A stretch of 64,000 nt of DNA from assembly GCF_003332885.2 (NCBI RefSeq), contig NZ_QOWJ01000005.1, forward strand, positions 124,001-188,000. The letters run 5' to 3'. How positions within the stretch are numbered: position 1 is the stretch's first letter; each line of letters starts with the position of its first letter. The position numbers and the translations under genes were made by a program. This DNA comes from Paracnuella aquatica (GTDB lineage Bacteria; Bacteroidota; Bacteroidia; Chitinophagales; Chitinophagaceae). Shown here one piece after another: positions 52,481-61,286 of the stretch. Under the pieces are notes generated by a model. It saw only the letters and a program-made list of their open reading frames with translations, did not search any database and was not told the origin of the DNA.

Positions 52481-53113
52481 TTATTGCGGTTCTGCTTCTG
52501 CACGAACGTTGATGCTGCTTTCTGCAAGGCGGCTCAATTTCTCATCGGTCGATTTTTCTTCGGCCAGTGTTTGTCCCAGCAGTTGGGCTACGTCATTGTG
52601 TCCCATTGTTTTTGCCAATTGTACCAGGCTGCCATACGATGCGATCTCGTAGTGCTCTGCTTTTTGCGAAGAGATGATGAGCGCTGCATCGCGGGTAGCG
52701 GTGCCTTTGTCGGTATCTTCAATAGCCTGTGTGCCTTCTTTGGTAAGGCCTTCCATGGCTTCGCACTTTTTCGAACGCACGGGCAGGCCCAGTATGCCAA
52801 ACACCTGCTCCAGGCGGGCAATCTGTCCTTCGGTTTCGGTCATGTGCTGCTGGTAAGCGGCTTTCAGTTCTTGCGATGTAGCTGCTTTTGCCAGTTTCGG
52901 CATTGTTTTCAACAGCAGTTTTTCTGCGTAATAAATATCTTTTAATTCATCAACAAACAGCTCTTTCAGTTTGGTTTCTTCGCTGCCGGATGATTTGGAT
53001 GCTGCTGATTTTTTTGCGGGTGCAGCTTTAGCGGTCATACCTCTTTGTGCAGGCATTTTTTTAGCAGCAGCGGTTTTTTTTGCAGGAGCTGCTGCTCTGG
53101 AAGCTTTTGCCAT
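52481..53113 (-). CDS. YciF-like ferritin-fold stress protein with Lys/Ala tail
   Basis: A 210-residue protein. Residues 1-48 are a disordered Lys/Ala-rich tail (AAPAKKTAAAKKMPAQRG, APAKKSAASKSS). Residues 49-210 form a DUF892/YciE-YciF domain with LFVDELKDIYYAEKLLLKTM, AYQQHMTETEGQIARLEQVF and AEHYEIASYGSLVQLA. The family has a ferritin-like diiron fold and is induced by stress. The tail resembles that of Dps proteins that bind DNA, so a DNA-associated ferroxidase is a plausible inference. Confidence 0.88.
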   Translation of the reverse strand: MAKASRAAAPAKKTAAAKKMPAQRGMTAKAAPAKKSAASKSSGSEETKLKELFVDELKDIYYAEKLLLKTMPKLAKAATSQELKAAYQQHMTETEGQIARLEQVFGILGLPVRSKKCEAMEGLTKEGTQAIEDTDKGTATRDAALIISSQKAEHYEIASYGSLVQLAKTMGHNDVAQLLGQTLAEEKSTDEKLSRLAESSINVRAEAEPQ

Positions 53114-53310
53114 AAATAGATGATTTTTGTTTTTTTAATCTTCCTGTGTATTTATAAAAATAGTGCCAGCCAAAAGCCGTGGCTGCCAACTCATGTAGAC
53201 AATTTTACCCACCGCTTTTTGCAAAAAGGATGAGTTATCAGCAGCAATAAATGTGGTATCTAATTTGGAGTTATTGCAGTGTTCCCACATCTAAAATAAA
53301 CGCTGTACTT

Positions 53311-53808
53311 ATGGCTACTAATCAACACTTGCACTTCCTTAAGGAAAAGATTGAAGACCTTGGGAGTGCCATTTTATTTAACCTCAGTGATTCGGTACTG
53401 AAATTTCCAACGGCGCTGGTAAGCTGCCAGGAAGTGGACGACTATGGTTATGTATGGTTTTGGGTGCCCAAGCCGCGCCAGAGCGTTCGCGAATTTGACA
53501 ACGGCTTTCCTGTGCGCCTCGATTTTTACCGCAAGGGCAAAAGCTTTTTCCTGCAGGTAAGCGGCACCGCATGGGTTGTAACCGACCCCGAAGAAGTAAG
53601 CAATGTAGCGCCAGTGGAAGGCGCCAGGGAAAAGGCACCGGAAATGGTATTGGTAAAAGTAAAAATGCAACGGGCCGATTACCACGAAACGCAAACCGGC
53701 CACACCAACTCGTGGTGGCAAAATGTAGTGCACAATTTCTTTGCATGGTTTCGCAGTTCCAACGGCTATACAGCGGCTTCGGGCAATACATTTTTCCCCG
53801 CATCGTAA
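53311..53808 (+). CDS. Pyridoxamine-phosphate-oxidase-fold protein (general stress type)
   Basis: A 165-residue protein with the FMN split-barrel pattern of general stress protein 26-like families: an N-terminal helix, ALVSCQEVDDYGYVWFWVPK, DFYRKGKSFFLQVSGTAWVV and MVLVKVKMQRADYHE. The C-terminus has two Trp-rich segments. Flavin binding is likely but the substrate is unknown. The frame is open to 53251; the ATG at 53311 is the first before the domain. Confidence 0.8.
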   Translation: MATNQHLHFLKEKIEDLGSAILFNLSDSVLKFPTALVSCQEVDDYGYVWFWVPKPRQSVREFDNGFPVRLDFYRKGKSFFLQVSGTAWVVTDPEEVSNVAPVEGAREKAPEMVLVKVKMQRADYHETQTGHTNSWWQNVVHNFFAWFRSSNGYTAASGNTFFPAS

Positions 53809-54044
53809 GCAATTAACCCATTAGTAATACCCTACACCTTTTTAATCCATCACCCGTGAAGCAGCAGGGTACACTTTCTCTTTTCAACCCTGCTGCAACA
53901 TAGGCCTGTACTCGTTTTCCCGCTTTAGGTCTTTCATCATCTTTTTTTTGCTTCATGTTGTTGCTTTCGCATAATGTATTGCGCCTGTTCAATTCTTTTT
54001 CCTTTCTGTGCACGTTTCGTTTGTTTGCAACAGGAGCATAAAAA

Positions 54045-54067
54045 AAGCCGCAGTGTATGCGGCTTAT
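54045..54067 (-). terminator. Intrinsic terminator of the acidic-protein gene
   Basis: AAGCCGCA / TGCGGCTT stem, followed on the minus strand by TTTTTT, 40 bases after the stop at 54107. Confidence 0.75.
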
Positions 54068-54106
54068 AATTAAGTTGTGTAAACGTTGAAGCGATAATAC
54101 TTACGC

Positions 54107-54340
54107 TTATTTGCGTACATCCTTACCTGCTCTTTTCTCAAAATAATGTGGATCGTTCAGCTCTTCATCGGCGTAATTTTCATCCGATGCATCTGAAGCT
54201 ACATCTTCCCGCATCGACCGGTCCTGGTCGATGGGCGCCTCGCTGTGGCTGTCCGAAAGCAGGTTGCGGTCGGTACGTCCCGGAGTAAGGTCATTTTTCA
54301 ATCCTTTCAAGCGGTTGTCGTGTTCGTGGTTATGTTCCAT
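54107..54340 (-). CDS. Small disordered acidic protein
   Basis: A 77-residue very hydrophilic protein (MEHNHEHDNRLKGLKNDLTP at the start, then NYADEELNDPHYFEKRAGK) rich in Asp, Glu, His and Asn. It resembles the product at 41528 in composition. No family is recognised. It follows the SDR stress gene by 93 bases on the same strand. Confidence 0.65.
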   Translation of the reverse strand: MEHNHEHDNRLKGLKNDLTPGRTDRNLLSDSHSEAPIDQDRSMREDVASDASDENYADEELNDPHYFEKRAGKDVRK

Positions 54341-54433
54341 AAGAAATGTTTTTATTGTTGCGCAATTGAATAGTTCATCCTTGTGCCCGCGATAAGAGTG
54401 GTAATTATTGTGCCAGTTGTTGCAGCGCAATGT

Positions 54434-55294
54434 TTAGCCATTCACAATTTCGCCACCGTTGGGGTGCAGTACCTGGCCGGTCATATACGAAGCATCTTCG
54501 CTGGCCAGAAACAGGTAGCTGGTGGCTACTTCGGCCGGTTCGCCGGCGCGGGCCATCGGTACATCCGATCCAAACGAAGCCACTTTTTCCGCATCCAAGC
54601 TGCCTGGAATGAGCGGCGTCCAAATGGGGCCTGGGGCCACTGCGTTTACCCTTATTTTTTTATCGGCCAGCGATTGCGCAAGGCTGCGGGTAAAGGCCAC
54701 GATGGCGCCTTTAGTGCTGGCATAATCAAGCAGTTCTTTGCTGCCACGGTATGCCGTAACCGAAGTAGTATTGATGATGGCTGCGCCTTCTTTCAAATGC
54801 GGCAGTGCAGCCTTGGTGAGGTAAAACATCGAAAAAATGTTGGTTTCAAATGTTTCCTTTAATTGCTCGGCCGAAATATCGAGCAATGATTTTTGCGGGA
54901 ACTGCGTGGCTGCATTGTTCACCAGTATATCGAGGCGGCCCAGTGTGTCGATGGTTTCCTGTACCAGCATGCGGCAAAAACCTTCTTCGCGGATATTGCC
55001 GGGAAGCAACAGGCATTTCTGCCCTTCCGATTCCACCTTGCTGCGGGTGTCTTCGGCGTCTTCATCCTCGTTGAGGTAAGAAATAGCCACATCGGCGCCT
55101 TCCTGTGCAAACAAAATGGCGACCGCTTTCCCAATGCCGCTGTCGCCACCGGTAATAAGCGCCACTTTTCCTTCCAGTTTTTTAGCCAGCTTGGGCCGCT
55201 CCGATATGGGCTGGGGCGTCATTTCCTGCTCGCTTCCCGGAAGTTCCTGTTCCTGTGGTGGGCGTACTTCTTTCGGATCCTTTCCTTTTTGCAT
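54434..55294 (-). CDS. SDR family oxidoreductase, general stress protein 39 type
   Basis: A 286-residue short-chain dehydrogenase with an extra hydrophilic N-terminus (KDPKEVRPPQEQELPGSEQE) typical of the B. subtilis YdaD/GSP39 group. The cofactor motif is LITGGDSGIGKAVA, followed by NNAATQFPQ and the catalytic Ser-Tyr-Lys in NTTSVTAYRGSKELLDYAST (Tyr and Lys three residues apart). The end MTGQVLHPNGGEIVNG is standard. The substrate is unknown; its relatives belong to the general stress regulon. Confidence 0.93.
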   Translation of the reverse strand: MQKGKDPKEVRPPQEQELPGSEQEMTPQPISERPKLAKKLEGKVALITGGDSGIGKAVAILFAQEGADVAISYLNEDEDAEDTRSKVESEGQKCLLLPGNIREEGFCRMLVQETIDTLGRLDILVNNAATQFPQKSLLDISAEQLKETFETNIFSMFYLTKAALPHLKEGAAIINTTSVTAYRGSKELLDYASTKGAIVAFTRSLAQSLADKKIRVNAVAPGPIWTPLIPGSLDAEKVASFGSDVPMARAGEPAEVATSYLFLASEDASYMTGQVLHPNGGEIVNG

Positions 55295-55351
55295 GTCTAA
55301 AATTTTTTGTTGTTGCCAAAAAATTTGTACCAATAATTTTATCTATTCCCT

Positions 55352-55359
55352 TATTTTTG
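55352..55359 (+). promoter_or_regulatory. Possible -7 promoter element of tRNA-Ala
   Basis: TATTTTTG fits TAnnTTTG, 42 bases before the tRNA. Confidence 0.4.
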
Positions 55360-55401
55360 CCACCCGCTACGGAAACGGTGCGGAAAGATCTTACAAAAAA
55401 T

Positions 55402-55475
<74 letters not shown>

Positions 55476-55480
55476 CATTG

Positions 55481-55527
55481 AACCGGATAACTCGAGATTT
55501 TCGAAGAGTTGTCCGGTTTTCTTTTTT
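55481..55527 (+). terminator. Intrinsic terminator of tRNA-Ala
   Basis: A 13-bp stem AACCGGATAACTC / GAGTTGTCCGGTT (one G:T pair) followed by TTTCTTTTTT. Confidence 0.85.
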
Positions 55528-55885
55528 AGCGCCATTCCAATTTTTCCTGCGCATTTCTACAAGCTTTTTACAACTATTTTTTCCACAGCATTCGTCGTAA
55601 ACAACTGCATCAATTTTTTTAATAAAAACAAATAAGGCTGTTGCTAAAAATAAGCGCAATGCAGGATGGTAAAGCTTTTGGTGCAGTAGCGTAATGCTAG
55701 CCTAAACTTGCTGGTGGCACATCGTTATATTCTTTTTACACCAAACTTGTATGCGCTCCAGCGATTTTGCAACGTTAATTAACGATGGGGCCGGGCAAGC
55801 TGTACGTTCGTGCAGTAGCTTTAGGCCGCGTTGAATATGCTCCACTTGCGCTGAACAATTTTCTCAAACATTTTAAGGACCCACA
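55528..55885. other. Gap with no recognised gene
   Basis: These 358 bases between the tRNA terminator and the lipoprotein gene show no frame with coding character, no clear promoter and no repeat of the families found elsewhere in the window. Confidence 0.4.
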
Positions 55886-56620
55886 ATGATTCAAACAAGT
55901 AAGACACTGCTGTGTGCAGTGGGCTTTGCTGTGCTGGCCGCATCAGCATTGCAGGGCTGTTCCGCAGCATCAAAGGGTAGCACCGGCGTCACCGCCAAAA
56001 CCGACACAACACGGAGCATTGCCCCGTATTTTTCGGCAGCCACTACCAAAACAAAAACACCCGATGCCGACGGATTTATTCAACGCTGGCTGCTGCTGGA
56101 ACCCATCAGCAAACCCAACCGCACCAACACCGTTTTTACCGACAGCTACCTGCGCCATGCATTCGACACGCTGTATTTTCCCGACCAAAAAACTGTTGTT
56201 CCCAAGCACGGCGACAAAGTAAAAGTGGGCACACAGGAGCTGGCCTGGCATGCACTGGAAAGCAACCTGTTTAATGTAAAACTGTTTCGTTTTGCTTATG
56301 GCTTGTACAAGCCTTATTACGGTGTGGTGTTTTGGGCCGTAACCGTGGTAAACAGCCCCGAAGAAATGCAAAATGTGCGCATGGCCATTGGTTCCAACTC
56401 TGCTTCGATGTGGTGGGTAAACGGCAAAGAGGCCGCACTGCTTTCGGGCGACCGCCGCATGGTGATGGACGACGTAGTATCGAACCGGCTTACGCTGAAT
56501 AAAGGCAAGAATATCATTCGCGGCGCAGTGATCAACGGCCCCGGCATGAGTGATTTCTGTGTGCGTTTCCTGGATGAAAAAGGACAACCCATCAAAGGCC
56601 TCACCATCACTTACGAGTAA
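55886..56620 (+). CDS. Lipoprotein with galactose-binding-like domain, next to GH43
   Basis: A 244-residue protein with a lipoprotein signal (LLCAVGFAVLAASALQGC, Cys25). The mature part has FIQRWLLLEPI near the start and a beta-sandwich-like C-terminal half with SASMWWVNGKEAALLSGDRR, LNKGKNIIRGAVINGPG and FCVRFLDEKGQPI. These features resemble the carbohydrate-binding jelly-roll modules of esterases and sialidases. No catalytic residues are evident. It lies 39 bases before the GH43 gene, so a sugar-binding partner role is inferred. Confidence 0.75.
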   Translation: MIQTSKTLLCAVGFAVLAASALQGCSAASKGSTGVTAKTDTTRSIAPYFSAATTKTKTPDADGFIQRWLLLEPISKPNRTNTVFTDSYLRHAFDTLYFPDQKTVVPKHGDKVKVGTQELAWHALESNLFNVKLFRFAYGLYKPYYGVVFWAVTVVNSPEEMQNVRMAIGSNSASMWWVNGKEAALLSGDRRMVMDDVVSNRLTLNKGKNIIRGAVINGPGMSDFCVRFLDEKGQPIKGLTITYE

Positions 56621-56659
56621 GGCGTACTCCTCACTGCAGTTTGATTTCATAAACGAACA

Positions 56660-58111
56660 ATGAACATTAGCATGAACATAAAAATATTGGGTGCAATAGC
56701 ACTTATGGCCTCTTGTTTTGCCGTTACGGCAACGGCACAAATTGGTAAACCGTTTATTCATGATCCGTCTACCATCATGATGAGTGATGGCAAGTATTAT
56801 ACGTTTGGCACCGGCAGCGGTGGACTGATCTCTGAAGACGGCTGGACCTGGAATGGCGGCGGTGTACGGCCCGGTGGCGGCGCTGCGCCGGATGTAATTA
56901 AAATTGGCGACCGTTACCTGATTGCCTATGGCTCAACCGGTGGCGGACTGGGCGGCGGCCATGATGGAAAGATCAATACCATGTGGAACAAAACGCTGGA
57001 TCCAAAATCGCCCGATTTTAAATATTCCGATCCCATCGTGGTGGCGCAGTCCGCCAATATGGAAGACAATGATGCCATTGACCCAGGCTTGCTGCTCGAC
57101 CCCACGGATGGCCGCTTGTGGCTTTCGTACGGCACTTATTTTGGCTTTATCCGCCTCATTGAACTGGACCCTAAAACCGGTGCCCGTAAAGAAGGCAACA
57201 AAGCCATTGATATTGCCATCGACTGCGAAGCCACCGACCTCGAATACCGCGACGGTTGGTATTATCTGCTGGGTACACATGGCACCTGCTGCGATGGCGC
57301 CAACTCAACCTACAACATTGTTGTGGGCCGTTCTAAAAAAATAACCGGTCCTTACCTCGATAATATGGGCCGGGATATGCTGCGTGGTGGTGGTAAAATG
57401 GTGGTAGCCGCTAGCAACCGCGTGATGGGCCCCGGTCACTTTGGCCGCGTGGTGCTGGAAGAAGGCGTTGAAAAAATGTCGCTGCACTACGAGGCGGACT
57501 TGGACCAAAGCGGCCGCAGTGTGTTGGGCATCCGGCCCCTGCTGTGGAAAAACGGCTGGCCTGTTGCCGGCGATGTTTTTAAAGAAGGCACTTATGAAAT
57601 TGAATCGGAGCGCAGGGGTTATGCGCTGGAACTGATCGTTGACTTTGTACGCATGCCTGGTGGTATGCGCTTTAACCGCAACAACGACGAGCCGGTAAAA
57701 CCGGTGCCCTCGCAGGAGTTGGCCGATGTGATCAAAACCTGGCCCACCGGCAACATCGGGGTGCGCACTGGCGATTATATGACCCGTCCGCACCAGAAAT
57801 GGACCATTACTGCGGTGCCCGGCGAAGGCTACCTGGGTGGGCCGTATTACAAGATCGTGATTGCCGGAACCCAGCGTGCACTGGCCGCAACGGCTGATGC
57901 CGAACTGACCACCGTTCCCGAATTTACCGGTGCACCGGAGCAATTGTGGCGCATCGACCAGTTAACGGATGGTACGTTCCGGATCATGCCGAAAGTGGTG
58001 CCGGGGTCCAATAAGAAACTTGCCCTAGTTTCCATCGGCGACAGTTCGCCAACCCTGGCTGAATTTGATTTCAACAGCGATAATTCGAAGTGGAATTTCA
58101 GGGCGCATTAA
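56660..58111 (+). CDS. Exported GH43 family glycoside hydrolase, arabinanase-like
   Basis: A 483-residue enzyme with a signal peptide (MNIKILGAIALMASCFAVTA region). The five-bladed GH43 propeller carries the catalytic base Asp in FIHDPSTIMM, the middle Asp in NDAIDPGLLLDP and the acid Glu in DCEATDLEYRDGW. GTHGTCCDGANSTYNIVVGR and VMGPGHFGRV are typical of endo-arabinanase-type members. The last 110 residues form an extra beta domain. Arabinan is the likely substrate; no SusC/SusD pair is nearby. Confidence 0.92.
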   Translation: MNISMNIKILGAIALMASCFAVTATAQIGKPFIHDPSTIMMSDGKYYTFGTGSGGLISEDGWTWNGGGVRPGGGAAPDVIKIGDRYLIAYGSTGGGLGGGHDGKINTMWNKTLDPKSPDFKYSDPIVVAQSANMEDNDAIDPGLLLDPTDGRLWLSYGTYFGFIRLIELDPKTGARKEGNKAIDIAIDCEATDLEYRDGWYYLLGTHGTCCDGANSTYNIVVGRSKKITGPYLDNMGRDMLRGGGKMVVAASNRVMGPGHFGRVVLEEGVEKMSLHYEADLDQSGRSVLGIRPLLWKNGWPVAGDVFKEGTYEIESERRGYALELIVDFVRMPGGMRFNRNNDEPVKPVPSQELADVIKTWPTGNIGVRTGDYMTRPHQKWTITAVPGEGYLGGPYYKIVIAGTQRALAATADAELTTVPEFTGAPEQLWRIDQLTDGTFRIMPKVVPGSNKKLALVSIGDSSPTLAEFDFNSDNSKWNFRAH

Positions 58112-58197
58112 AGTGGATGCGTTGTTGAATGTGTTCTTTTGAAACATGTTTTTAGCATAGGATTCCAGTCCATTTATTTATAAAGAAATGCCCTGCT

Positions 58198-58238
58198 AAC
58201 CGGGCAACACGCATCAAGTGTTGCCCGGTTTTTTTATT
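58198..58238 (+). terminator. Intrinsic terminator of GH43 operon
   Basis: A 13-bp stem AACCGGGCAACAC / GTGTTGCCCGGTT with a 7-base loop and T run. Confidence 0.88.
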
Positions 58239-58277
58239 GAAAAAAAGTATTCGTTGGAGGGTGTATTGTGCAAAAAA

Positions 58278-58327
58278 CAGCAGCCCGCATTTGCGATGAT
58301 TTTAAATTATTACAAAGCGGGCTGCTG
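58278..58327 (-). terminator. Long-loop hairpin, terminator-like on the minus strand
   Basis: CAGCAGCCCGC and GCGGGCTGCTG are complementary across 28 bases. On the minus strand a T run follows, suiting the DUF808 gene upstream of it, although repeat B lies between. Confidence 0.5.
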
Positions 58328-58393
58328 ATTACTTGGGCTATTTTCTTTTTAAAGGAAGTTCTTGCTTTTATGCTTCATCGGTGACTTGCCCTT

Positions 58394-58524
58394 TGTCATG
58401 CTGAGCGCAGCGAAGCGTCCCTGTGTTGCAATCGAAACGTCTGTTGCTGAAAAAGCAGAGTTACTTTTTATTCGACATTTGTGCAGGTGTAGGCTCAGAT
58501 CCTTCGCTGCGCTCAGGATGACAA
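58394..58524. repeat. Dispersed palindromic repeat B, copy 2
   Basis: TGTCATGCTGAGCGCAGCGA facing CTTCGCTGCGCTCAGGATGA (ends CA). It shares its arms with 39389-39517. The open frame across it is not a gene. Confidence 0.75.
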
Positions 58525-58588
58525 AGAGGCCGCTAAAAATTAAGGGTTAAAAAGACAACAGCGTCGACCAATTCTTAGCTGTGCCTGC

Positions 58589-59524
58589 TTAAGCCACTTC
58601 CGGTTTGCCTTTAGGCCAAACCGCTTTTACTGCTTTTACAATTTTATCAATGAAAAAACCAAGGATCAAACCGCCAATAGCGCAGATCACGGCTTTTGCC
58701 AGCCAGGCCACTGCGGGTATGTGCGCCAGCGCATGTTCCAGGTCGTGCAGTAAATGCGCGGTAAACGGAATGCCATGGGCAATGATTTCGGCGCCCACCC
58801 AAAGCATGGCAGCAGTGCCCACATAACCCAGTATGTTCAAAAAATGCGGCATGGCCTTTACAATGCCGCGACCGAATTTTTGCGTAGCGGGATGAAACTT
58901 TTTTTGCGCCAGGTGCACACCAATATCATCGGCTTTTACAATAAGCCCAACAAAGCCATACACGGCAACCGTAATAAAAATGGCAACTGCCAGCATCACC
59001 ACAATCTGGTTTACCAGCGGCGCATCAACCACCTGGCTGTAGGCAATGGCCATGATCTCGGCCGACAAAATAATGTCGGTACGCACGGCGCTGTTAATGC
59101 GTTCTTTTTCTAGTTCCTCCGGCGTAATCACTTTTACATCCTCGGCTTCCGGTGTTTCCTCGTGGTGCTTGCTGAACATCGAATGCACTTTTTCGTAACC
59201 CTCGTAGCAGAGGTATGCACCACCCAGCATCAGGATGGGCGTGATGGCCCAGGGCGCAAAATACCCCAGCAGCAAAGCAGCCGGGCTTAAGATCAGCAGC
59301 TTGTTGATCAGTGATTTTTTGGCAATATTGAAAATGATGGACAATTCGCGAGACGGATCGAGGCCAACCACATATTTGGGTGTTACGGCCGTATCGTCGA
59401 TCACGATGCCTGATACCTTGCCGGTGGTTTTGGCCACCTGTGTGGGCACATCATCCAGGGTAGCGGCACTTGCTTTTACCAGCGCCGAAATATCATCTAA
59501 TAAGGCAAATAGTCCTGAAGCCAT
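58589..59524 (-). CDS. DUF808 family membrane protein
   Basis: A 311-residue inner-membrane protein of the YedI/DUF808 family. It starts MASGLFALLDDISALVKASA, has TPKYVVGLDPSRELSIIFNI and several hydrophobic segments (about 85-125, 165-200, 225-250, 270-300). An acidic loop near 140 (HHEETPEAEDVKVITPEELE) is cytoplasmic. The function is unknown. The ATG at 59524 is the family start; the frame continues upstream without conservation. Confidence 0.92.
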   Translation of the reverse strand: MASGLFALLDDISALVKASAATLDDVPTQVAKTTGKVSGIVIDDTAVTPKYVVGLDPSRELSIIFNIAKKSLINKLLILSPAALLLGYFAPWAITPILMLGGAYLCYEGYEKVHSMFSKHHEETPEAEDVKVITPEELEKERINSAVRTDIILSAEIMAIAYSQVVDAPLVNQIVVMLAVAIFITVAVYGFVGLIVKADDIGVHLAQKKFHPATQKFGRGIVKAMPHFLNILGYVGTAAMLWVGAEIIAHGIPFTAHLLHDLEHALAHIPAVAWLAKAVICAIGGLILGFFIDKIVKAVKAVWPKGKPEVA

Positions 59525-59691
59525 AAATTTTGAGTTAGCTATACCGGTTGTTGTTGATACCCGGCCACCAATTGGTGTTGGGTAAAAACCGGGCACCAAG
59601 TTAGGGGCAGTTGGTTGATAAACAAGTTTCCCCGGATAACGGCGCTAGTTGATGAAAATACTATACCAGCAGCAGGGCCCTTTTTTGCGCA

Positions 59692-59740
59692 TAAAAAAAC
59701 GCCGGGCGACAAGTTGTGCACTTGCTGCCCGGCGTTTTTA
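59692..59740 (-). terminator. Intrinsic terminator of the F420-oxidoreductase-like gene
   Basis: A 13-bp stem AAAAACGCCGGGC / GCCCGGCGTTTTT with further pairing of CAAGT and ACTTG in the loop, after the stop at 59852 on the minus strand. Confidence 0.88.
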
Positions 59741-59851
59741 TTACAACCAAACTGGATGATTTTTAAACGGCCGTTTTTTGAAACGGAAAGACCAACCGTC
59801 GTATCTAAAAACCCTTACAAGGCTTCATGAAACGCTGGTGGCCTGTTTCGC

Positions 59852-60511
59852 TTAGTGCAATATTTTCCAGCCCGCATGCCAGTTGTAGCCATTTTGCAGG
59901 CCCAGCCTGATGAGCAACAACTGCATGTGTTCCAATGTGCGGCTCGCTGAAAGATCTCCAGCCATAACCGGGTTGAAGCCTGCGGCTTGCACCATTTCGG
60001 ATACGGTTTCAAGTGCATCGGCATCGTTCCCTGCAATAAAGGCATCGGCACGCTGACCGTTGAAATCGGGCTGCGCAAAGTTGGCGGCAAAGCTGGTGTT
60101 GAACGCCTTTACCACTTTGGAGTGGGGCAGTAGCTGTTGCAGTTCTTCGGCGGCGCTGGTGTCGGCAGGGGTCAGCAGCCCATCGAAGGTTTCATTGAGC
60201 GGGTTGGCTATTGAAATCACTATTTTTTGCGTAGCCACTTCCCTGATGCGTTCAGCCACTTCTTTTTCAGCGCTGTAGGGCACCGCGGCAATAATGATAT
60301 CGGCTTCCCAACTGGCGTCGCGGGGGCAGGCAGCCCCTTCCACATCGGCTTGGGGATGGATATTTTTAATGTCAGCAACCAAGGCCTCCAGCTTTTCGCG
60401 GTTATTTGCTTTCAGCAACAGCCGGTAGTTGCCGCCGGCCAGGCTTTTGGCAATGGCCGAGCCCATGCTGCCGGTTGCGCCTATGATGCTGATGGTTTGT
60501 TTTGTGACCAT
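59852..60511 (-). CDS. NADP-dependent F420-oxidoreductase-like protein
   Basis: A 219-residue Rossmann protein: ISIIGATGSMGSAIAKSLAG is the dinucleotide site, followed by DIIIAAVPYSAEKEVAERI, VVKAFNTSFAANFAQPDF and GNDADALETVSEMVQAAGFN. This is the order seen in the NpdG/F420_oxidored family. In organisms without F420 these proteins probably use NADPH with other substrates. It is monocistronic. Confidence 0.87.
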   Translation of the reverse strand: MVTKQTISIIGATGSMGSAIAKSLAGGNYRLLLKANNREKLEALVADIKNIHPQADVEGAACPRDASWEADIIIAAVPYSAEKEVAERIREVATQKIVISIANPLNETFDGLLTPADTSAAEELQQLLPHSKVVKAFNTSFAANFAQPDFNGQRADAFIAGNDADALETVSEMVQAAGFNPVMAGDLSASRTLEHMQLLLIRLGLQNGYNWHAGWKILH

Positions 60512-60684
60512 GTTGTTGTAATAAGTAGTACAAAGCTACCGATGGAAGGGTGCCTGCACCATTGCGTTTGGGCAAGAAATGGCATTGACTTTTATCAATA
60601 TGAATGTGGTGACAGGGCCGTGTGAGGCTTAGTGGAAGGTTTTGTGGTAAAATGCGATTAACCTGTGTCGTTTCAATTGTAGGG

Positions 60685-60772
60685 TTGTCATGCCGTACGC
60701 CATTCGGCACCTTATTCTGCGTTTGTAAACCCAGCCGGAAAAAGGAGATGCCGAAACGAGTTCGGCATGACG
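60685..60772. repeat. Dispersed palindromic repeat A, copy 2
   Basis: TTGTCATGCCGTACGCCATT continuing CGGCACC faces GATGCCGAAACGAGTTCGGC ending ATGACG. The left arm has diverged; the right arm is nearly identical to 39273-39299. Confidence 0.7.
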
Positions 60773-60841
60773 AGTCCTATTGAGCAGCACCTCGCCTTGA
60801 TTGTCATTAGGGTTAAACAAGCGATCATTTTGGTAAAAAAA

Positions 60842-60871
60842 AACGGCCGCACCTTACGGGGTGCAGCCGCT
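60842..60871 (-). terminator. Terminator of the small gene at 60945
   Basis: CGGCCGCACC / GGTGCAGCCG stem with one mismatch, followed on the minus strand by a run of eight T. Confidence 0.7.
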
Positions 60872-60944
60872 TTCATAAGCATGTAGTTGGTACAATGGTC
60901 CAGATAAAAACGTAGGAGGCGGGACAACACCGTTTGGTGCGGTG

Positions 60945-61130
60945 TTATCCTTCCACCACCAGGAACTGGGTCAGCCAGAAGCCGTCCATTTCCTGTTTGG
61001 GTCCTGTTTCTTTTACTTCTTTTTTGGCTACGTTTAGCTCAAGGTTGATGCAGGGTTTGTAACAGTTAGTTTTGTTGGTCCAGGTGATGGACAGAAAAAG
61101 CAGGACCGAAAATTTAAGTATGGTTTCCAT
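60945..61130 (-). CDS. Small protein with signal-like N-terminus
   Basis: A 61-residue frame from METILKFSVLLFLSITWTNK to DGFWLTQFLVVEG. The hydrophobic start resembles a short signal or anchor; two cysteines sit near the middle (NCYKPCIN). It is supported by a TACTTTTG promoter 17 bases upstream and a terminator downstream. No family is recognised. Confidence 0.6.
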   Translation of the reverse strand: METILKFSVLLFLSITWTNKTNCYKPCINLELNVAKKEVKETGPKQEMDGFWLTQFLVVEG

Positions 61131-61147
61131 TGCAGTTGGTTGTAGAG

Positions 61148-61155
61148 CAAAAGTA
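61148..61155 (-). promoter_or_regulatory. -7 promoter element of the 61-residue gene
   Basis: TACTTTTG on the minus strand, 17 bases before the ATG at 61130. Confidence 0.5.
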
Positions 61156-61286
61156 GTATGCTGCATAGCCGAAACCAATCGCATAAAAGTGTGATTATTT
61201 ACACCCATTTTTACCCGTTTATCACATAAACGGCCCACATCACCCGTGTAAATACCCAATGCTCTGGCGGAATGTACCCCACACAA

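Noticed and set aside
58362-58550. A 62-codon open frame after the GH43 gene
   Set aside because: It is the translation of dispersed repeat B; the same type of frame occurs wherever this repeat lies.
60629-60820. A 63-codon minus-strand frame containing RHAELVSAS
   Set aside because: This is the typical false translation of dispersed repeat A, not a gene.
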